A stretch of DNA of 64,000 bases from Pararobbsia alpina (GCF_902859895.1 NZ_CADIKM010000005.1:213301-277300); one strand, 5' to 3'; positions 9,144-18,756 are shown, counted from the first letter of the stretch. The notes: generated from the letters alone by a model not told the origin. Numbers and translations: made by a program.

Positions 9144-10709
9144 ATGCAGGCATTCAAGAACATGAAAGTGGTCTCCCAGCTGATCCTGGGTTTTTCCGCC
9201 GTGATCGTGCTGCTGGTCGGGCTCGGGAGTGTCGCGCTCGTTGAGGTCAATGCCGAGAACCAGCACGTGGCCCAGCTTCGCGACAACTGGCTGCCATCGG
9301 TACGCAGCAGCCTGCAAATGCTTGCCGGCCTGCGTGCGATCCGGATCGGCGAATGGGGCGCGGTCGCCGCCGATTCACCCGAGGGTGACAAGAATTCAGA
9401 CAAGATCATCGGGGCTGCGCTGGCCGACTATGCCCGTTCCTCCAGCGCGTTCGCGAAGCTCATGGCCTACCCCGAGGAGAAGGCCGCGTATGCGCATATC
9501 CAGACGTTGATCCCGCAATACATGGACCTGGACCAGAAGGTCCGCTCGATGGCGAAGGAGCGCAAGCGGGACGAAGCCACCACGCTGCTGCACGGTTCGG
9601 CGAACGCGGTGCGCCGTACGCTCGAGAAGGACATCCTCCAGATCGTCGATTTCGAAACCGCGGGTGCGGCGCGCGAGGGGCAGGCGGCCGACGAGGCGTA
9701 TTCGCATGCAATCGTCTTCGTGCTTGGGCTGATCGCGGCAGCCGTGATCCTTGCACTCGGGATTGCGCTGTTCATCGCACGCAATCTGTCGAAGCAACTC
9801 GGCGGCGAACCTCGCGAGGCGGCGGCGCTGGCCGCGCATATCGCCGCCGGCGATGTCAGTGTCGCCGTGCCGCTGAAGGCGGGAGACCGCACGAGCCTGA
9901 TGTATTCGCTCAGCATGATGCGAGACCAGCTGACGTCGATCGTCCAGGGCATCAAGCAGTCGAGCACCTCGATCTCGCTCGCGGCCGACGAAATCGCGCA
10001 AGGCAACAACGATCTGTCGCAGCGTACCGAGGAGCAGGCAGCCTCACTCGAGGAAACGGCCTCGAGCATGGAGCAGCTGACCGCAACCGTTCGTCAGAAC
10101 GCCGACAACGCAAAACAGGCGACCGCGCTCGCGGGCACCGCATCGGAAATCGCCCAGCGCGGCGGCGAAGTCGTGGGTCGGGTGGTCGAGACGATGCACG
10201 GAATCTCCGACAGTTCAGTCAAGGTCGCCGACATCATCAGCGTGATCGAAGGGATCGCGTTCCAGACCAATATCCTGGCCTTGAACGCGGCGGTGGAAGC
10301 GGCACGGGCGGGTGAGCAAGGCCGCGGCTTTGCCGTGGTGGCCGGTGAAGTCCGCACGCTTGCACAGCGCAGTGCGAGCGCGGCGAAGGAAATCAAGGAG
10401 TTGATCGGCGAGTCGGTGACCCGTGTGGATGCCGGCTCGAAGCTGGTCGACGAGGCGGGCAGCACGATCACCGAGATCGTACAGTCGGTGCGGCGCGTGA
10501 CCGACATCATGAGCGAGATCTCGGCGGCATCCGATGAACAAAGCACCGGCATCGAGCAGGTCAACCGCGCGGTCAGCCAGATGGACGAGGTGACCCAGCA
10601 GAACGCCGCGCTCGTCGAACAGGCATCCGCCGCCGCGCAGTCCATGGCACAACAGGCCGAAGAACTGCTCGATGCGGTCTCCGTGTTCAAGCTCGCTCAG
10701 GCGGCCTGA
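9144..10709 (+). CDS. Methyl-accepting chemotaxis protein
   Basis: A 521-residue chemoreceptor. An N-terminal membrane helix (about 13-35) is followed by a periplasmic four-helix-bundle-like sensor domain, a second helix (about 190-210), a HAMP segment ([30 protein letters not shown]) and a long signalling domain. The signalling hairpin tip is clear: [47 protein letters not shown]. It lacks a C-terminal NWETF-like pentapeptide, so it probably depends on other receptors for CheR tethering. The ATG at 9144 is preferred over a GTG three codons upstream. Its position 69 bases behind the aconitase X genes suggests it may sense the same compound; this is inference. Confidence 0.93.
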   Translation: MQAFKNMKVVSQLILGFSAVIVLLVGLGSVALVEVNAENQHVAQLRDNWLPSVRSSLQMLAGLRAIRIGEWGAVAADSPEGDKNSDKIIGAALADYARSSSAFAKLMAYPEEKAAYAHIQTLIPQYMDLDQKVRSMAKERKRDEATTLLHGSANAVRRTLEKDILQIVDFETAGAAREGQAADEAYSHAIVFVLGLIAAAVILALGIALFIARNLSKQLGGEPREAAALAAHIAAGDVSVAVPLKAGDRTSLMYSLSMMRDQLTSIVQGIKQSSTSISLAADEIAQGNNDLSQRTEEQAASLEETASSMEQLTATVRQNADNAKQATALAGTASEIAQRGGEVVGRVVETMHGISDSSVKVADIISVIEGIAFQTNILALNAAVEAARAGEQGRGFAVVAGEVRTLAQRSASAAKEIKELIGESVTRVDAGSKLVDEAGSTITEIVQSVRRVTDIMSEISAASDEQSTGIEQVNRAVSQMDEVTQQNAALVEQASAAAQSMAQQAEELLDAVSVFKLAQAA

Positions 10710-10854
10710 GCGGACGCGGGGCTGAGAAAACGATTCAAGAGGGCGCAGTGGAGGGGGGCGGGTAACACGCGATCGGCGACGCAGTTCGCACGGCGTTCCA
10801 GGTGCATCGAGGCAAGCGCCCGCATGAAACGCTTGCGCTTGCCAGCCGGGCAGC

Positions 10855-13782
10855 TCAGGACGACCGTTGCGGGTCCAGAAACTGCGCAAGATGCAGTGCC
10901 TTGCGGCCCCCGGCCTTGAGTGCCTGCGAGCGGCAACTGAACCCGTCGGTGATCAGGCAGGCATCCGCGGGCAATGCGTCGAGATGCGGCTTGAATTCGG
11001 TCGCGCCGATCGTTGCCGCAACGTCGGCCGTCTTTGCCTGATAGCCATAGGCACCGGCCATGCCGCAGCATCCGGTCAAAAGCAGTTTTGCTTCGATGCC
11101 GAGGCGTGCGAACAAGGCGGTCTCGCCGCCCATGCCGCCACATGCCTTCTGATGGCAATGACCATGCAGGTAGGCTTTCTCCGTTTGTGGATGCGCGGGG
11201 ACGGCCGTGCCGGACTTCGCAAGCAGTTCGCCCAGCGTGCATGCGAGTGCAGCCAGCTGCTGTGCGCGATCGTCATCGGGAAGCAGCGAACGAAGCTCGT
11301 CGCGAAACACGGACAGGCAGCTCGGCTCGAGCACGACGAGCGCAATCTTGCGGGCCAGCACGGTGTCGAGCGCGTCGAGGATATCGAGCAGGTTGCGCTT
11401 CGCGGGTTCGAGCATGCCGGCGTCGTAGTAGGGCCGGCCGCAGCAGATATGCTTGCTCAGCAGTTCGACGTGAAAGCCCGCGCCTTCAAGTACGCGAACC
11501 GCGGACTCGAGGACCTCAGGACTGAAATGACTGTTGAAGGTATCGGTCCATAGCAGCACGGTGTGTGTATCCGGCGCGGGTGCAGTATTCGCGAGTACGC
11601 GCGCTGCCGTGTCCGTCTTGCGGAACGTCGTTGCCGCGATCTCCGGAAACAATGCGCTTCGTGCGAAGCCCACGCGAGCGGCGACCGATCGTGCGAGCGG
11701 ATTGCGCATCACGCCGTTGAAGAGGCGGCTGGCGCGTGCAGCGTGTGGCAGCCACTCGCCGAGACATCCGATCAGCGTATCGAGCAGCGGGCGCCGGTTT
11801 CGCGTGTAGTACTTCGCCAGGTATTCGCTTTTGTAGGTCGCCATGTCGACGTGCGTCGGGCATTCGGTCTTGCAGCTCTTGCAGGCGAGGCAGAGGTCGA
11901 GGGCGTCCTTTAGCGCATCGTTGTCCCAGCCGTCGTCGAGCGTATCGCCGCTCAGTGCTTCAAAAAGCAGGCGTGAACGGCCGCGAGTCGAATAGGCTTC
12001 TTCACGTGTGGCCCGATAGCTCGGGCACATGGCTCCGCCCTCGAGTGAACGGCACTTGCCCATGCCGATGCAGCGTTCGGTCTCGCGTGCGAAGGCGAGG
12101 GGGGCATCCGAGCCTGCATAGCGGAAGTGCGTTGCCAAGGTGTTGCGCCGGTAGCCGGGGCCAAGTCTCAGGTTCTCATCGACGCGATGCGCATCGATCA
12201 ATTTGCCGGGGTTCATGCGGCCGTGCGGGTCCCAGATCCGCTTGAACGCGCGAAACGCCTCGATCAGCTCGGGTGGGTACATGATGGGCAGCAGTTCGCC
12301 CTTGGCCTGCCCATCGCCATGCTCGCCGGACAACGAGCCGCCGTATCGGACGACGAGGTGTGCGGCTTCGGTGAGGAACGCACGCCACTGCGCGATGCCC
12401 TCGTGGGTCTTGAGATTGAAGGTGATCCGCGCATGCACGCAGCCGTCGCCGAAGTGGCCGTAGAGGTTCGTCACATAACCGTAGCGTTCCACGAGTGCCG
12501 CGAACTCGCGCAGATACGCGCCGAGCTGGGCGGGTTCGACGGCCGCATCTTCCCAGCCGACGACAGGGTCCGCGGCATTCTCGTTGATCGCCATCGAGGT
12601 GGCTGATGCGCCGGTCTCACGGATCGACCAGAGCCGTTTGATCAGGCCTTCGTCGGCGCAGAGGCGCACGGTTGGCGTACCGGGCAGATCCTGTGCAAGC
12701 GCTTGTGCCCGTTCGCCTGCCGCAAGGGCCTCGGCGTGTGTCGCCGCGCCGAATTCAACCATCAGCCAGGCGGAGCCTTCCGGCAACTCCGCGATATCGG
12801 CGAGGGCGAGGCCGCGTTCGCGCAAGCCGCCGATGATGCCGGTATCGAGGCCTTCCATGGCGACCGCGCCGAGGGGCAGCAACTGAGGCACGGCGTCGGC
12901 GGCAAGATAGATATCCGGAAATCCGTAGACCACGAGCACGCGCGCGGGCAGGCGTTCGATCAAGCGCATTTCCGCCTGGAGCACGGTGACGCAGGTGCCC
13001 TCGGAGCCGACCACGGCACGCGAGATATTGAAGCCATTCTCGGGAAGCAGCTGGTCGAGGCTGTAGCCGGAGACGCGCCGCTTGATGGTCGGGAAGCCGG
13101 TGCGGATCGCATCGGCATAGTCATCGGCAAGAGTCTTGAGTGCGCGCACGATGTCGGCGCGGCGTCCGCCCGCGGCGAGGTGCGAGCGATACGTGGCGTC
13201 GTCGGTCGGTCCGACCCAGAAGCGCTCACCGTCGACGGTCAGCACTTCGAGGCGCTCGACGTTTTCGGCGGTCTTGCCTGCGCGTACCGAGTGCGCGCCG
13301 CAAGAGTTATTGCCGATCATGCCGCCGAGGGTGCATCGGCTATGGGTGGCGGGATCGGGGCCGAATGCGAGGCCATGGTGGGCGGCTGCGGTATTGAGTT
13401 GATCGCAGACGACGCCGGGCTCGACGATCGCGAGGCGCCGGTCCCGGTCGATCGAGACGATCGAGTTCAGGTGCATCGAATGGTCGAGCACGACGGCGGT
13501 GTTGACTGACTGGCCGCACATGGAGGTGCCGGCGCCACGGGGCAGAACGGCTGCCTGGGCTTCGTTGGCGGCCCGCACGGCGCCGACGAGTTCGTCGATC
13601 GTGCGTGGCAGGACGACGCAGAGCGGCACTTGCCGGTAGTTCGATGCTTCAGATGCGTAGGCTGCGCGGGTGCCTGAATCGAAACGGACGTCGGCGCCCG
13701 TATCGGCGAGCAGTTGCCGGAGTCTGACGAGCTGATTGAGGTCTTGCCGGGAAGTCGGAGCGGTTTCGAGGGCGGAGGTCAT
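10855..13782 (-). CDS. FAD-binding D-2-hydroxyacid dehydrogenase with Fe-S domain (YdiJ/GlcDF-like fusion)
   Basis: A 975-residue fusion of a GlcD-like flavoprotein and a GlcF-like iron-sulfur protein. The N-terminal FAD_binding_4 domain (about 25-270) has VLPRGAGTSMCGQSVN and LGGMIGNNSCGAHS. FAD-oxidase C-terminal motifs include YGHFGDGCVHARI and GEHGDGQAKGE. A ferredoxin-like segment follows with CIGMGKC...CPSY and CLACKSCKTECP, and the C-terminal CCG region ends in HCHQKACGG and TGCCGMAGAYG. Family members oxidise D-2-hydroxyglutarate or D-lactate and pass electrons to the respiratory chain. The start at MTSALETAP is chosen because the 13-residue upstream extension is Arg-rich and unlike the family. 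Confidence 0.9.
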   Translation of the reverse strand: MTSALETAPTSRQDLNQLVRLRQLLADTGADVRFDSGTRAAYASEASNYRQVPLCVVLPRTIDELVGAVRAANEAQAAVLPRGAGTSMCGQSVNTAVVLDHSMHLNSIVSIDRDRRLAIVEPGVVCDQLNTAAAHHGLAFGPDPATHSRCTLGGMIGNNSCGAHSVRAGKTAENVERLEVLTVDGERFWVGPTDDATYRSHLAAGGRRADIVRALKTLADDYADAIRTGFPTIKRRVSGYSLDQLLPENGFNISRAVVGSEGTCVTVLQAEMRLIERLPARVLVVYGFPDIYLAADAVPQLLPLGAVAMEGLDTGIIGGLRERGLALADIAELPEGSAWLMVEFGAATHAEALAAGERAQALAQDLPGTPTVRLCADEGLIKRLWSIRETGASATSMAINENAADPVVGWEDAAVEPAQLGAYLREFAALVERYGYVTNLYGHFGDGCVHARITFNLKTHEGIAQWRAFLTEAAHLVVRYGGSLSGEHGDGQAKGELLPIMYPPELIEAFRAFKRIWDPHGRMNPGKLIDAHRVDENLRLGPGYRRNTLATHFRYAGSDAPLAFARETERCIGMGKCRSLEGGAMCPSYRATREEAYSTRGRSRLLFEALSGDTLDDGWDNDALKDALDLCLACKSCKTECPTHVDMATYKSEYLAKYYTRNRRPLLDTLIGCLGEWLPHAARASRLFNGVMRNPLARSVAARVGFARSALFPEIAATTFRKTDTAARVLANTAPAPDTHTVLLWTDTFNSHFSPEVLESAVRVLEGAGFHVELLSKHICCGRPYYDAGMLEPAKRNLLDILDALDTVLARKIALVVLEPSCLSVFRDELRSLLPDDDRAQQLAALACTLGELLAKSGTAVPAHPQTEKAYLHGHCHQKACGGMGGETALFARLGIEAKLLLTGCCGMAGAYGYQAKTADVAATIGATEFKPHLDALPADACLITDGFSCRSQALKAGGRKALHLAQFLDPQRSS

Positions 13783-13994
13783 GAGAGAGGTATCGGCGCA
13801 TGTTGCCGCCCGTCGCCGCATGTCGTTGCATGCGGCGACGGGCGTCCATCGACGATCTTACCCCCCAGACATGAATTCGTCGTGAGAGGCGGCCCGTTGA
13901 CCGTGGGCAATTCGCCGCACCACGTCAGACGGGAAACCCATCGTCCTGCAGTGCGCCTGGCGGCGCGCGGCAGGGCCGAGGGATTGCTCGCCGA

Positions 13995-15194
13995 TTAGAA
14001 GCGATGCCTCATGCCAACCGAGACGACCACTTGTTGGTTGTTCGCGGAGGGATCCAGGCTATAGACGCTGGCATCGAACGCGGAATTGCCGTTTCCACCG
14101 CTGACGCGCTGATAGACGCCTTCCAGGTAGACATCGGTGCGCGGCGAAAACAGGTAATCGGCCTGAGCCATCACCTGGTTCCAATGCGGCGAGGCATCCG
14201 TGGAAGTGCCCGTCGCCCCGCCGAACCCACCCGTCGTGTACGTGTAGGACGCGCCAAGGGCGAAATTCGGGTGCACGAAATAGCGGCCGTTCAGTTCGAA
14301 GTTGTCGAACTTCATATAGCTGCCACTGAGCGCGCCGGTGGCGGTGCTGCCACCCTGCCAGAGACCTGTCACGTTGTAAGTGACAGAATGGGTCCAGATG
14401 GCGCCGATGGACGACTGGCCGAACTTGTACTGGACACCGGCGCCGAAGATTTGTTGGTCGCCGCCCGTCGTCAGCGCGTCGCCGTCGCCGTTGCTCACGG
14501 CGCCTACGAGGTTGGCTGCGTTGGCCGTACGGTTGACTTGAATATACGCGGCCGCGGCATTGAACGCGCCATACGAATAGCTCGCGCCCATGCTGAATGC
14601 GCTATCCATGTTGAACGCGCCAGCGTCATCGGAGAACGCATACATCGCCCCGGCCTTGAAACCGTTGACCGAGACGCTGCTGAACTTGATCGAATTGTTC
14701 AGACGCATGTCGTTGTCAAGGTTGTCATTGTCGTACGGATGGTCGGCAAGATTGCCGCCGAAACCCGAACCCGTCGCGCTCATCGGTGCGACGTAGTCGA
14801 CCATGAAATCGTATTGACGGCCGAGCGTAACCGTACCGTACTCGCTCGAGCGCAGACCGACCCACGCTTGCCGGCCAAACAAGTCTCCACCGTTCTTCGC
14901 GGCACCCGTGTTCGTGGCGAAGCCGTTCTCGAGCCAGAACACCGCGCTCAGGCCACCGCCGAGGTCTTCCGAGCCGCGCACGCCAAAGCGCGAGGTGGAG
15001 AGGTTTCCGCTTTGCATCGAATAGAAGCTCGACCCTTGCGTCGGGGAGCCCGTCACGCGTGCATTGCTCTGATACACGAGACCGGTGTCGACAATCCCGA
15101 AAAGCGTGACGCTGCTTTGAGCATGTGCGGCCCCCGCCACAACCATGGCCGACACAGCGGCCAGATATCGCATCTTGATCAAACCACACTCCAT
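13995..15194 (-). CDS. General porin, Gram-negative OmpC-like (Burkholderia type)
   Basis: A 399-residue outer-membrane beta-barrel porin. A signal peptide (RYLAAVSAMVVAGAAHA) is followed by mature SSVTLFGIVDTGLVYQSN, the usual start of Burkholderiaceae porins. GSRFGVRGSEDLGGGLSAVFWLENGF-type sequence and GRQAWVGLRSSEYGTVTLGRQYD mark the first strands. The C terminus ends VVVSVGMRHRF with the aromatic last residue needed for barrel assembly. The start at 15194 has GAGGAAG about 11 bases upstream; the ATG at 15173, directly before the signal peptide, is the alternative. It is a single-gene unit with a long AT-rich upstream region. Confidence 0.93.
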   Translation of the reverse strand: MECGLIKMRYLAAVSAMVVAGAAHAQSSVTLFGIVDTGLVYQSNARVTGSPTQGSSFYSMQSGNLSTSRFGVRGSEDLGGGLSAVFWLENGFATNTGAAKNGGDLFGRQAWVGLRSSEYGTVTLGRQYDFMVDYVAPMSATGSGFGGNLADHPYDNDNLDNDMRLNNSIKFSSVSVNGFKAGAMYAFSDDAGAFNMDSAFSMGASYSYGAFNAAAAYIQVNRTANAANLVGAVSNGDGDALTTGGDQQIFGAGVQYKFGQSSIGAIWTHSVTYNVTGLWQGGSTATGALSGSYMKFDNFELNGRYFVHPNFALGASYTYTTGGFGGATGTSTDASPHWNQVMAQADYLFSPRTDVYLEGVYQRVSGGNGNSAFDASVYSLDPSANNQQVVVSVGMRHRF

Positions 15195-15696
15195 TCCAAG
15201 TTTATCTTCCTCGTTGAGCGATCGGCGATCGGTCTGGAAAGAACGCGTGGAGTATAAAGTTTGGGTTAATTGCGATGGATGCAGCATTTTGGAAAATCCC
15301 AATTTCAAATTCGGATCGGGATTTTCACAAATCTTTAACAATCCTGTGTCGTTACCGGCTAACGGTTGTTCGCGGTACAAGATTCAAGGCAATCCGCTCG
15401 ACCGCGGCCCGCGCCAACGCTCAATTCCGATGAGCCTCTCCCCCTCGTGTCTCAAATTCGCCACATGCGGAAAATACGTTTTTTTAGTAGGGTCTTAGTG
15501 ATGTAATAAACAGGCGCTGAATAAGAAGTCCTCAGCGAATGACTGCGTGAAATTTTAATGAACGAATGGCCGTCGTTTATTAAATATATTTTAAGTTTGA
15601 GGGTTGGCGAGCGTTTTGCCAAGAAAAAACAGGGCTGGCGGGGAGGGCCAGCTCTGTGTCGATCTCACTTGAAAAACAGTGGAACGACCAACACCG
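15195..15696. other. Intergenic region between porin and cupin genes
   Basis: About 500 bases, noticeably more AT-rich than its surroundings at 15470-15600. It must hold the porin promoter and leader and contains the terminator at 15621-15656. No coding sequence is supported. Confidence 0.5.
15621..15656 (-). terminator. Rho-independent terminator after the cupin gene
   Basis: On the minus strand a GC-rich hairpin (CAGAGCTGGCC paired with GCCAGCCCTG) is followed directly by TTTTTTCTT. It lies 40 bases past the cupin stop and ends the GST-cupin unit. Confidence 0.8.
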
Positions 15697-16362
15697 CTAG
15701 CCCAGACGGGCGAGGTGGCCGGTCTTGACCCAGACTCGACAGCCATAGGCGCCTGCAGTCGCATGCAGCGATGCTCCTGGAGGGAGCCTGAGCCAAGATT
15801 GGGGGGTGAACCTTTCGCCGCCTTCCTCGAAGCTGCCGTCGAGTACCAACAGTTCGATCCCGCCATCCACGACCCACTCAATCGCGGCATCACGCGCCCA
15901 TCGCTCGATGCGCACGTCTTCGTGCGCATCCGCATGCAGCGGCATCAGATGGACGCCTGGGCGTGTCGGCACAGCGAGAAACTCAAGCTTGCCCGTGTCG
16001 ATACGCACAACCGTGCGGTCCTCTGAGTCGAACTGCCGCAATTTGACGAAAATCGTGCAGCCCTGCTGCGAGCCCGGCGTATGAGTCGAGCCTGGCGGAT
16101 TACGCACATAGGAACCTGAGGGGAAATCGCCATGCTCGTCGGAGAAGACTCCGTCGAGCACCATGAACTCCTCGCCCCCGCCATGGGTGTGCGCATTGAA
16201 GCGGCTCTCGGCAGCATAGCGCACGATCGACGTAGCACGAGCAACCTCGGCGCCGATGCGGTCGAGCATACGCCGCTCGATGCCGATGACGGGAGAGGGC
16301 ACCCAGGGAAGATGGGCGGCGTGTACCGCAACGCGCCGGGTGAAGTCTGCGTTCAGTTCCAT
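15697..16362 (-). CDS. Double cupin protein, ChrR-like
   Basis: A 221-residue protein with two cupin folds. The first (about 25-115) has a metal-binding motif FNAHTHGGGEEFMVLDGVFSDEHGDF and PPGSTHTP, the pattern of ChrR-type cupins. The second (about 130-215) is more degenerate (VDGGIELLVLDGSFEEGG, PPGASLHATAGAYGC). In ChrR such a cupin is attached to a zinc anti-sigma domain; here no anti-sigma domain and no sigma factor are present, so this is a stand-alone cupin of unknown reaction. It follows a GST gene by 21 bases on the same strand and probably shares its transcript, which hints at a detoxification role. Confidence 0.8.
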   Translation of the reverse strand: MELNADFTRRVAVHAAHLPWVPSPVIGIERRMLDRIGAEVARATSIVRYAAESRFNAHTHGGGEEFMVLDGVFSDEHGDFPSGSYVRNPPGSTHTPGSQQGCTIFVKLRQFDSEDRTVVRIDTGKLEFLAVPTRPGVHLMPLHADAHEDVRIERWARDAAIEWVVDGGIELLVLDGSFEEGGERFTPQSWLRLPPGASLHATAGAYGCRVWVKTGHLARLG

Positions 16363-16383
16363 CGCGCTACGGCGTTCCCGAGT

Positions 16384-17013
16384 TCAGGCTTGGCTAGCCG
16401 CGATACTTGGCCGCGCTGCGACGCGGGCGCGCCACGCCTGGAGATTCGTCAGTGTATCGGGTACGTCGATCTTCAGGAAATCAGCGAGACCCAGGCCGGC
16501 GAATGCGGTGATGTCGACCATGGAGAAACTCTCGCCAGCAAGGTAGGGTTGTCGGCTCAAGACCTGGTTCAGATAGTGCATGCCGGCCATTGCGCGCTTG
16601 AGGTTTTTCTCGCCCCACTCGCGGTTCTGATAGAGCTCGATCTCTGCACCCAAACCCGGTGTGGCGTGGTGGAAGTAGGTCCCCAGGGCGTCCATCAGTT
16701 CGGCTTCGGCCCGGCGCTGCATCATGTGAACGATCGCACGCTCCTTGCCGTTGCGGCCCGTAAGCGTCGACTCGCCCTGCACGTGGTCGAGGTACACGGT
16801 GATCGCGGTGCACTCGGAGATCGTCGTGCCGTCATCGAGCTCAAGCACGGGTACCGTGCCTGAAGGATTCTTTGCAAAAAACTCCGGAGTCCTGTGTGCG
16901 CCGTTAGGCAGATCGACATGAACAAATTCGATCTGGTCGGTCAGGCCTTTCTCTGCTACTGCGATACGAACCCGAGCGGGATTGGCGAAACCTTTAAAGT
17001 CGTAAATCTTCAC
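16384..17013 (-). CDS. Glutathione S-transferase family protein
   Basis: A 209-residue GST. The N-terminal thioredoxin-like domain (1-80) has FANPARVRIAVAEKGL and the glutathione-binding segment NPSGTVPVLELDDGTTISECTAI. The all-helical C-terminal domain (about 88-205) includes GESFSMVDITAFAGL, the N-capping box region of GSTs. It is the first gene of a two-gene unit with the cupin downstream. The substrate is unknown. Confidence 0.9.
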   Translation of the reverse strand: MKIYDFKGFANPARVRIAVAEKGLTDQIEFVHVDLPNGAHRTPEFFAKNPSGTVPVLELDDGTTISECTAITVYLDHVQGESTLTGRNGKERAIVHMMQRRAEAELMDALGTYFHHATPGLGAEIELYQNREWGEKNLKRAMAGMHYLNQVLSRQPYLAGESFSMVDITAFAGLGLADFLKIDVPDTLTNLQAWRARVAARPSIAASQA

Positions 17014-17193
17014 TTCTAATGCTCCGATACATGATATTCAACAAGCTGATATAGGGACGGGCTCACAGCACGGCCCTGTTTGAGTCTACATACTTCTTGC
17101 CATACGTGCAGGCATGCTAACGGTAGGGAAGGCGAGTCCGGCCGGCCAGCTGCGCACTTGTGCGCGAGCTCATGTGCAGGAGCAAGAACAGAG

Positions 17194-17451
17194 ATGTCGA
17201 AATCTACGGATGGCGAACGACTCTTTTATTGTGCGTTCTATTGCGCACAGAAAGAAAAGGGACTGACGGCCAGGCTGCATCATCAGAAAGAGGGTTCTAT
17301 ATCGCCCGTTTCAGGGGCACAACTCAACCCGGATGATTCTCGACGCAGTGCGCTGGTGATCGGCGGCTATCTGAACTGCGAGCCCGAATCGATTGAGGAG
17401 AAAATCTCACGCCCGATGCTGGCAACTCGCATAGGCTGTGCTCGTCATTGA
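17194..17451 (+). CDS. Possible small protein, unrecognised
   Basis: An 85-codon frame starting at an ATG with AGGAG 12 bases upstream and ending 29 bases before a good plus-strand terminator. The start reads MSKSTDGERLFYCAFYCAQ; the rest is hydrophilic, with no membrane segment and no family I recognise. The same frame is open further upstream to 17080. The terminator is the best argument that something here is transcribed rightward. It could equally be a short untranslated RNA. Confidence 0.3.
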   Translation: MSKSTDGERLFYCAFYCAQKEKGLTARLHHQKEGSISPVSGAQLNPDDSRRSALVIGGYLNCEPESIEEKISRPMLATRIGCARH

Positions 17452-17480
17452 GCTGGGTGGGCAAATGATCCACGGGTTCT

Positions 17481-17507
17481 CCCCGCGATAGGAGCGCGGG
17501 GCTTTTG
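17481..17507 (+). terminator. Rho-independent terminator
   Basis: CCCCGCG and CGCGGGG pair around a 7-base loop and are followed by CTTTTG. It faces rightward, although the recognised genes on both sides are transcribed leftward, so it implies a rightward transcript from the 17.0-17.5 kb gap. Confidence 0.65.
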
Positions 17508-17605
17508 CTATGACCACGATAGAGCCAGCCTAAGCGGACGGCTCAGAGGAGTGAAGGGCCTTTTCTTCGATGGGGAATTTTCGCCCATTCACGCCTGTCT
17601 CGCCG

Positions 17606-18067
17606 TCACCCGGCGCGGGTGCTGCCGCGGTGACTCGTCAGTGACCCAACCCCCTCTGCGGCGCGTGCATTGTCGACACTGATACGGCCCGCTCCCGTCA
17701 CGTTTAGCAGCAAGAACCCCCCCGCAATGCCGATGTTTTTCCAGAAGTGGACGGTCATGTCGTGGTGCATGACGGGATCGGCTATGTTCCAGAAATCGTG
17801 TCCGAGGATCGCCGTGGCTACCGTATAGACCGCCATGACCAGCGCAAGCGGCTGTACCTTGAAGCCGACGATCAGGAACAAGCCGCCTATCAGATCGAGA
17901 GCGGTCGAAAGCGGCGCTGCGATCGACACGAACGGCAGGCCCACTGAATGCAGGTATGCGACGAAGTCTTCATATCCTGCCAGTTTCATCAGACCGCCCC
18001 ACAGGAACAAAACCGCCAGGGCAATGCGTGCTAAGAGGATCACACCAGAATCGAGGGAACGCGTCAT
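17606..18067 (-). CDS. DoxX family membrane protein
   Basis: A 153-residue protein with four membrane helices. The DoxX pattern is clear: LLARIALAVLFLWGGLMKLAGYEDFVAYLHSVGLP, then ALDLIGGLFLIVGFKVQPLALVMAVYTVATAILGHDFW, and a last helix near FWKNIGIAGGFLLLNVTGAG. DoxX proteins sit in the inner membrane and are linked loosely to redox or sulfur stress. The start at MTRSLDSG is preferred over the Arg-rich upstream extension. The gene stands alone. Confidence 0.88.
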   Translation of the reverse strand: MTRSLDSGVILLARIALAVLFLWGGLMKLAGYEDFVAYLHSVGLPFVSIAAPLSTALDLIGGLFLIVGFKVQPLALVMAVYTVATAILGHDFWNIADPVMHHDMTVHFWKNIGIAGGFLLLNVTGAGRISVDNARAAEGVGSLTSHRGSTRAG

Positions 18068-18316
18068 GAGAGGGAACGTCAGTGAACGAATAAGGCCGGG
18101 CCGTGCAAGGTCAGGAACTGCGCCGACAGGATGTCTGCGGCGTCTGGATTTCATTAATAAGGGGTTGCGACACGAAACTCCTTCCGCTCAACCCCAAATG
18201 AACGTGCCTACCAGAGTACATGCTGCAAATCTTCGGAGTGTTGTCCTTTCCATAGTCGACTCAACGAGCGTCGTGGAGGGGGCCAACCATGGGGGGAAGT
18301 CATTCCGCAGTGCGAC

Positions 18317-18328
18317 GCAATCGATTGC
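18317..18328. promoter_or_regulatory. LacI-family operator-like palindrome, site 1
   Basis: GCAATCGATTGC is a perfect 12-bp palindrome with the central CG and flanking GCAA/TTGC arms typical of LacI-family repressor sites. A related site lies about 190 bases downstream. No LacI-type regulator and no obvious target gene are in the immediate vicinity. Confidence 0.4.
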
Positions 18329-18503
18329 ACAAATATAGCGCGGAGCACCAACTAAAAAACTAGGGGTTTACCACACACAGCGGATTTTTTTTACGCTAGA
18401 CGCAAAACACCTTCTCGTTGGAAGCGCCAATACGAGCACCTTACGGGGGATTTTGATCCCCTACGTCTTCGCCTGGACACGGTATGGAGGCTGCGTCAAC
18501 AAA

Positions 18504-18519
18504 ATGCAATCGGTTGCAT
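18504..18519. promoter_or_regulatory. LacI-family operator-like palindrome, site 2
   Basis: ATGCAATCGGTTGCAT has six-base perfect arms (ATGCAA/TTGCAT) around TCGG and shares the GCAATCG core with the site at 18317. Two spaced related sites would allow repression by looping; this is inference. Confidence 0.4.
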
Positions 18520-18690
18520 TTTTCCTCCATGGATATGCGTGCTTACTCGACGTTGGCGGGCTCAGGGGGAGCCTGCGTCCTGCACGAAGGTGAGATCGGG
18601 TGAAAGGAAAATGGTCGATCAACAGCCGTTTCCACTCCATCTGCGAGGATCCTGTTGGTGTGTGCGGATCCAAGCGGTGGATGCTGCAGA

Positions 18691-18756
18691 CCAACGCCAA
18701 CGCCAACGCCAACGCCAACGCCAACGCCAACGCCAACGCCAACGCCAACGCCAACG
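18691..18756. repeat. CCAACG hexanucleotide array, 11 perfect copies
   Basis: Eleven uninterrupted copies of CCAACG (66 bp), bounded by GCAGA on the left and CGAGC on the right. Perfect identity suggests recent expansion by slipped-strand mispairing, so copy number may vary between strains. It does not lie in a convincing gene. Confidence 0.95.

Noticed and set aside
15697..16362. ChrR anti-sigma factor
   Set aside because: Only the cupin part matches. There is no N-terminal zinc anti-sigma domain and no sigma factor beside it.
18691..18756. CRISPR array
   Set aside because: The repeats are 6-bp units without spacers and there are no cas genes. The 13-bp repeats at 35692 also lack spacers.
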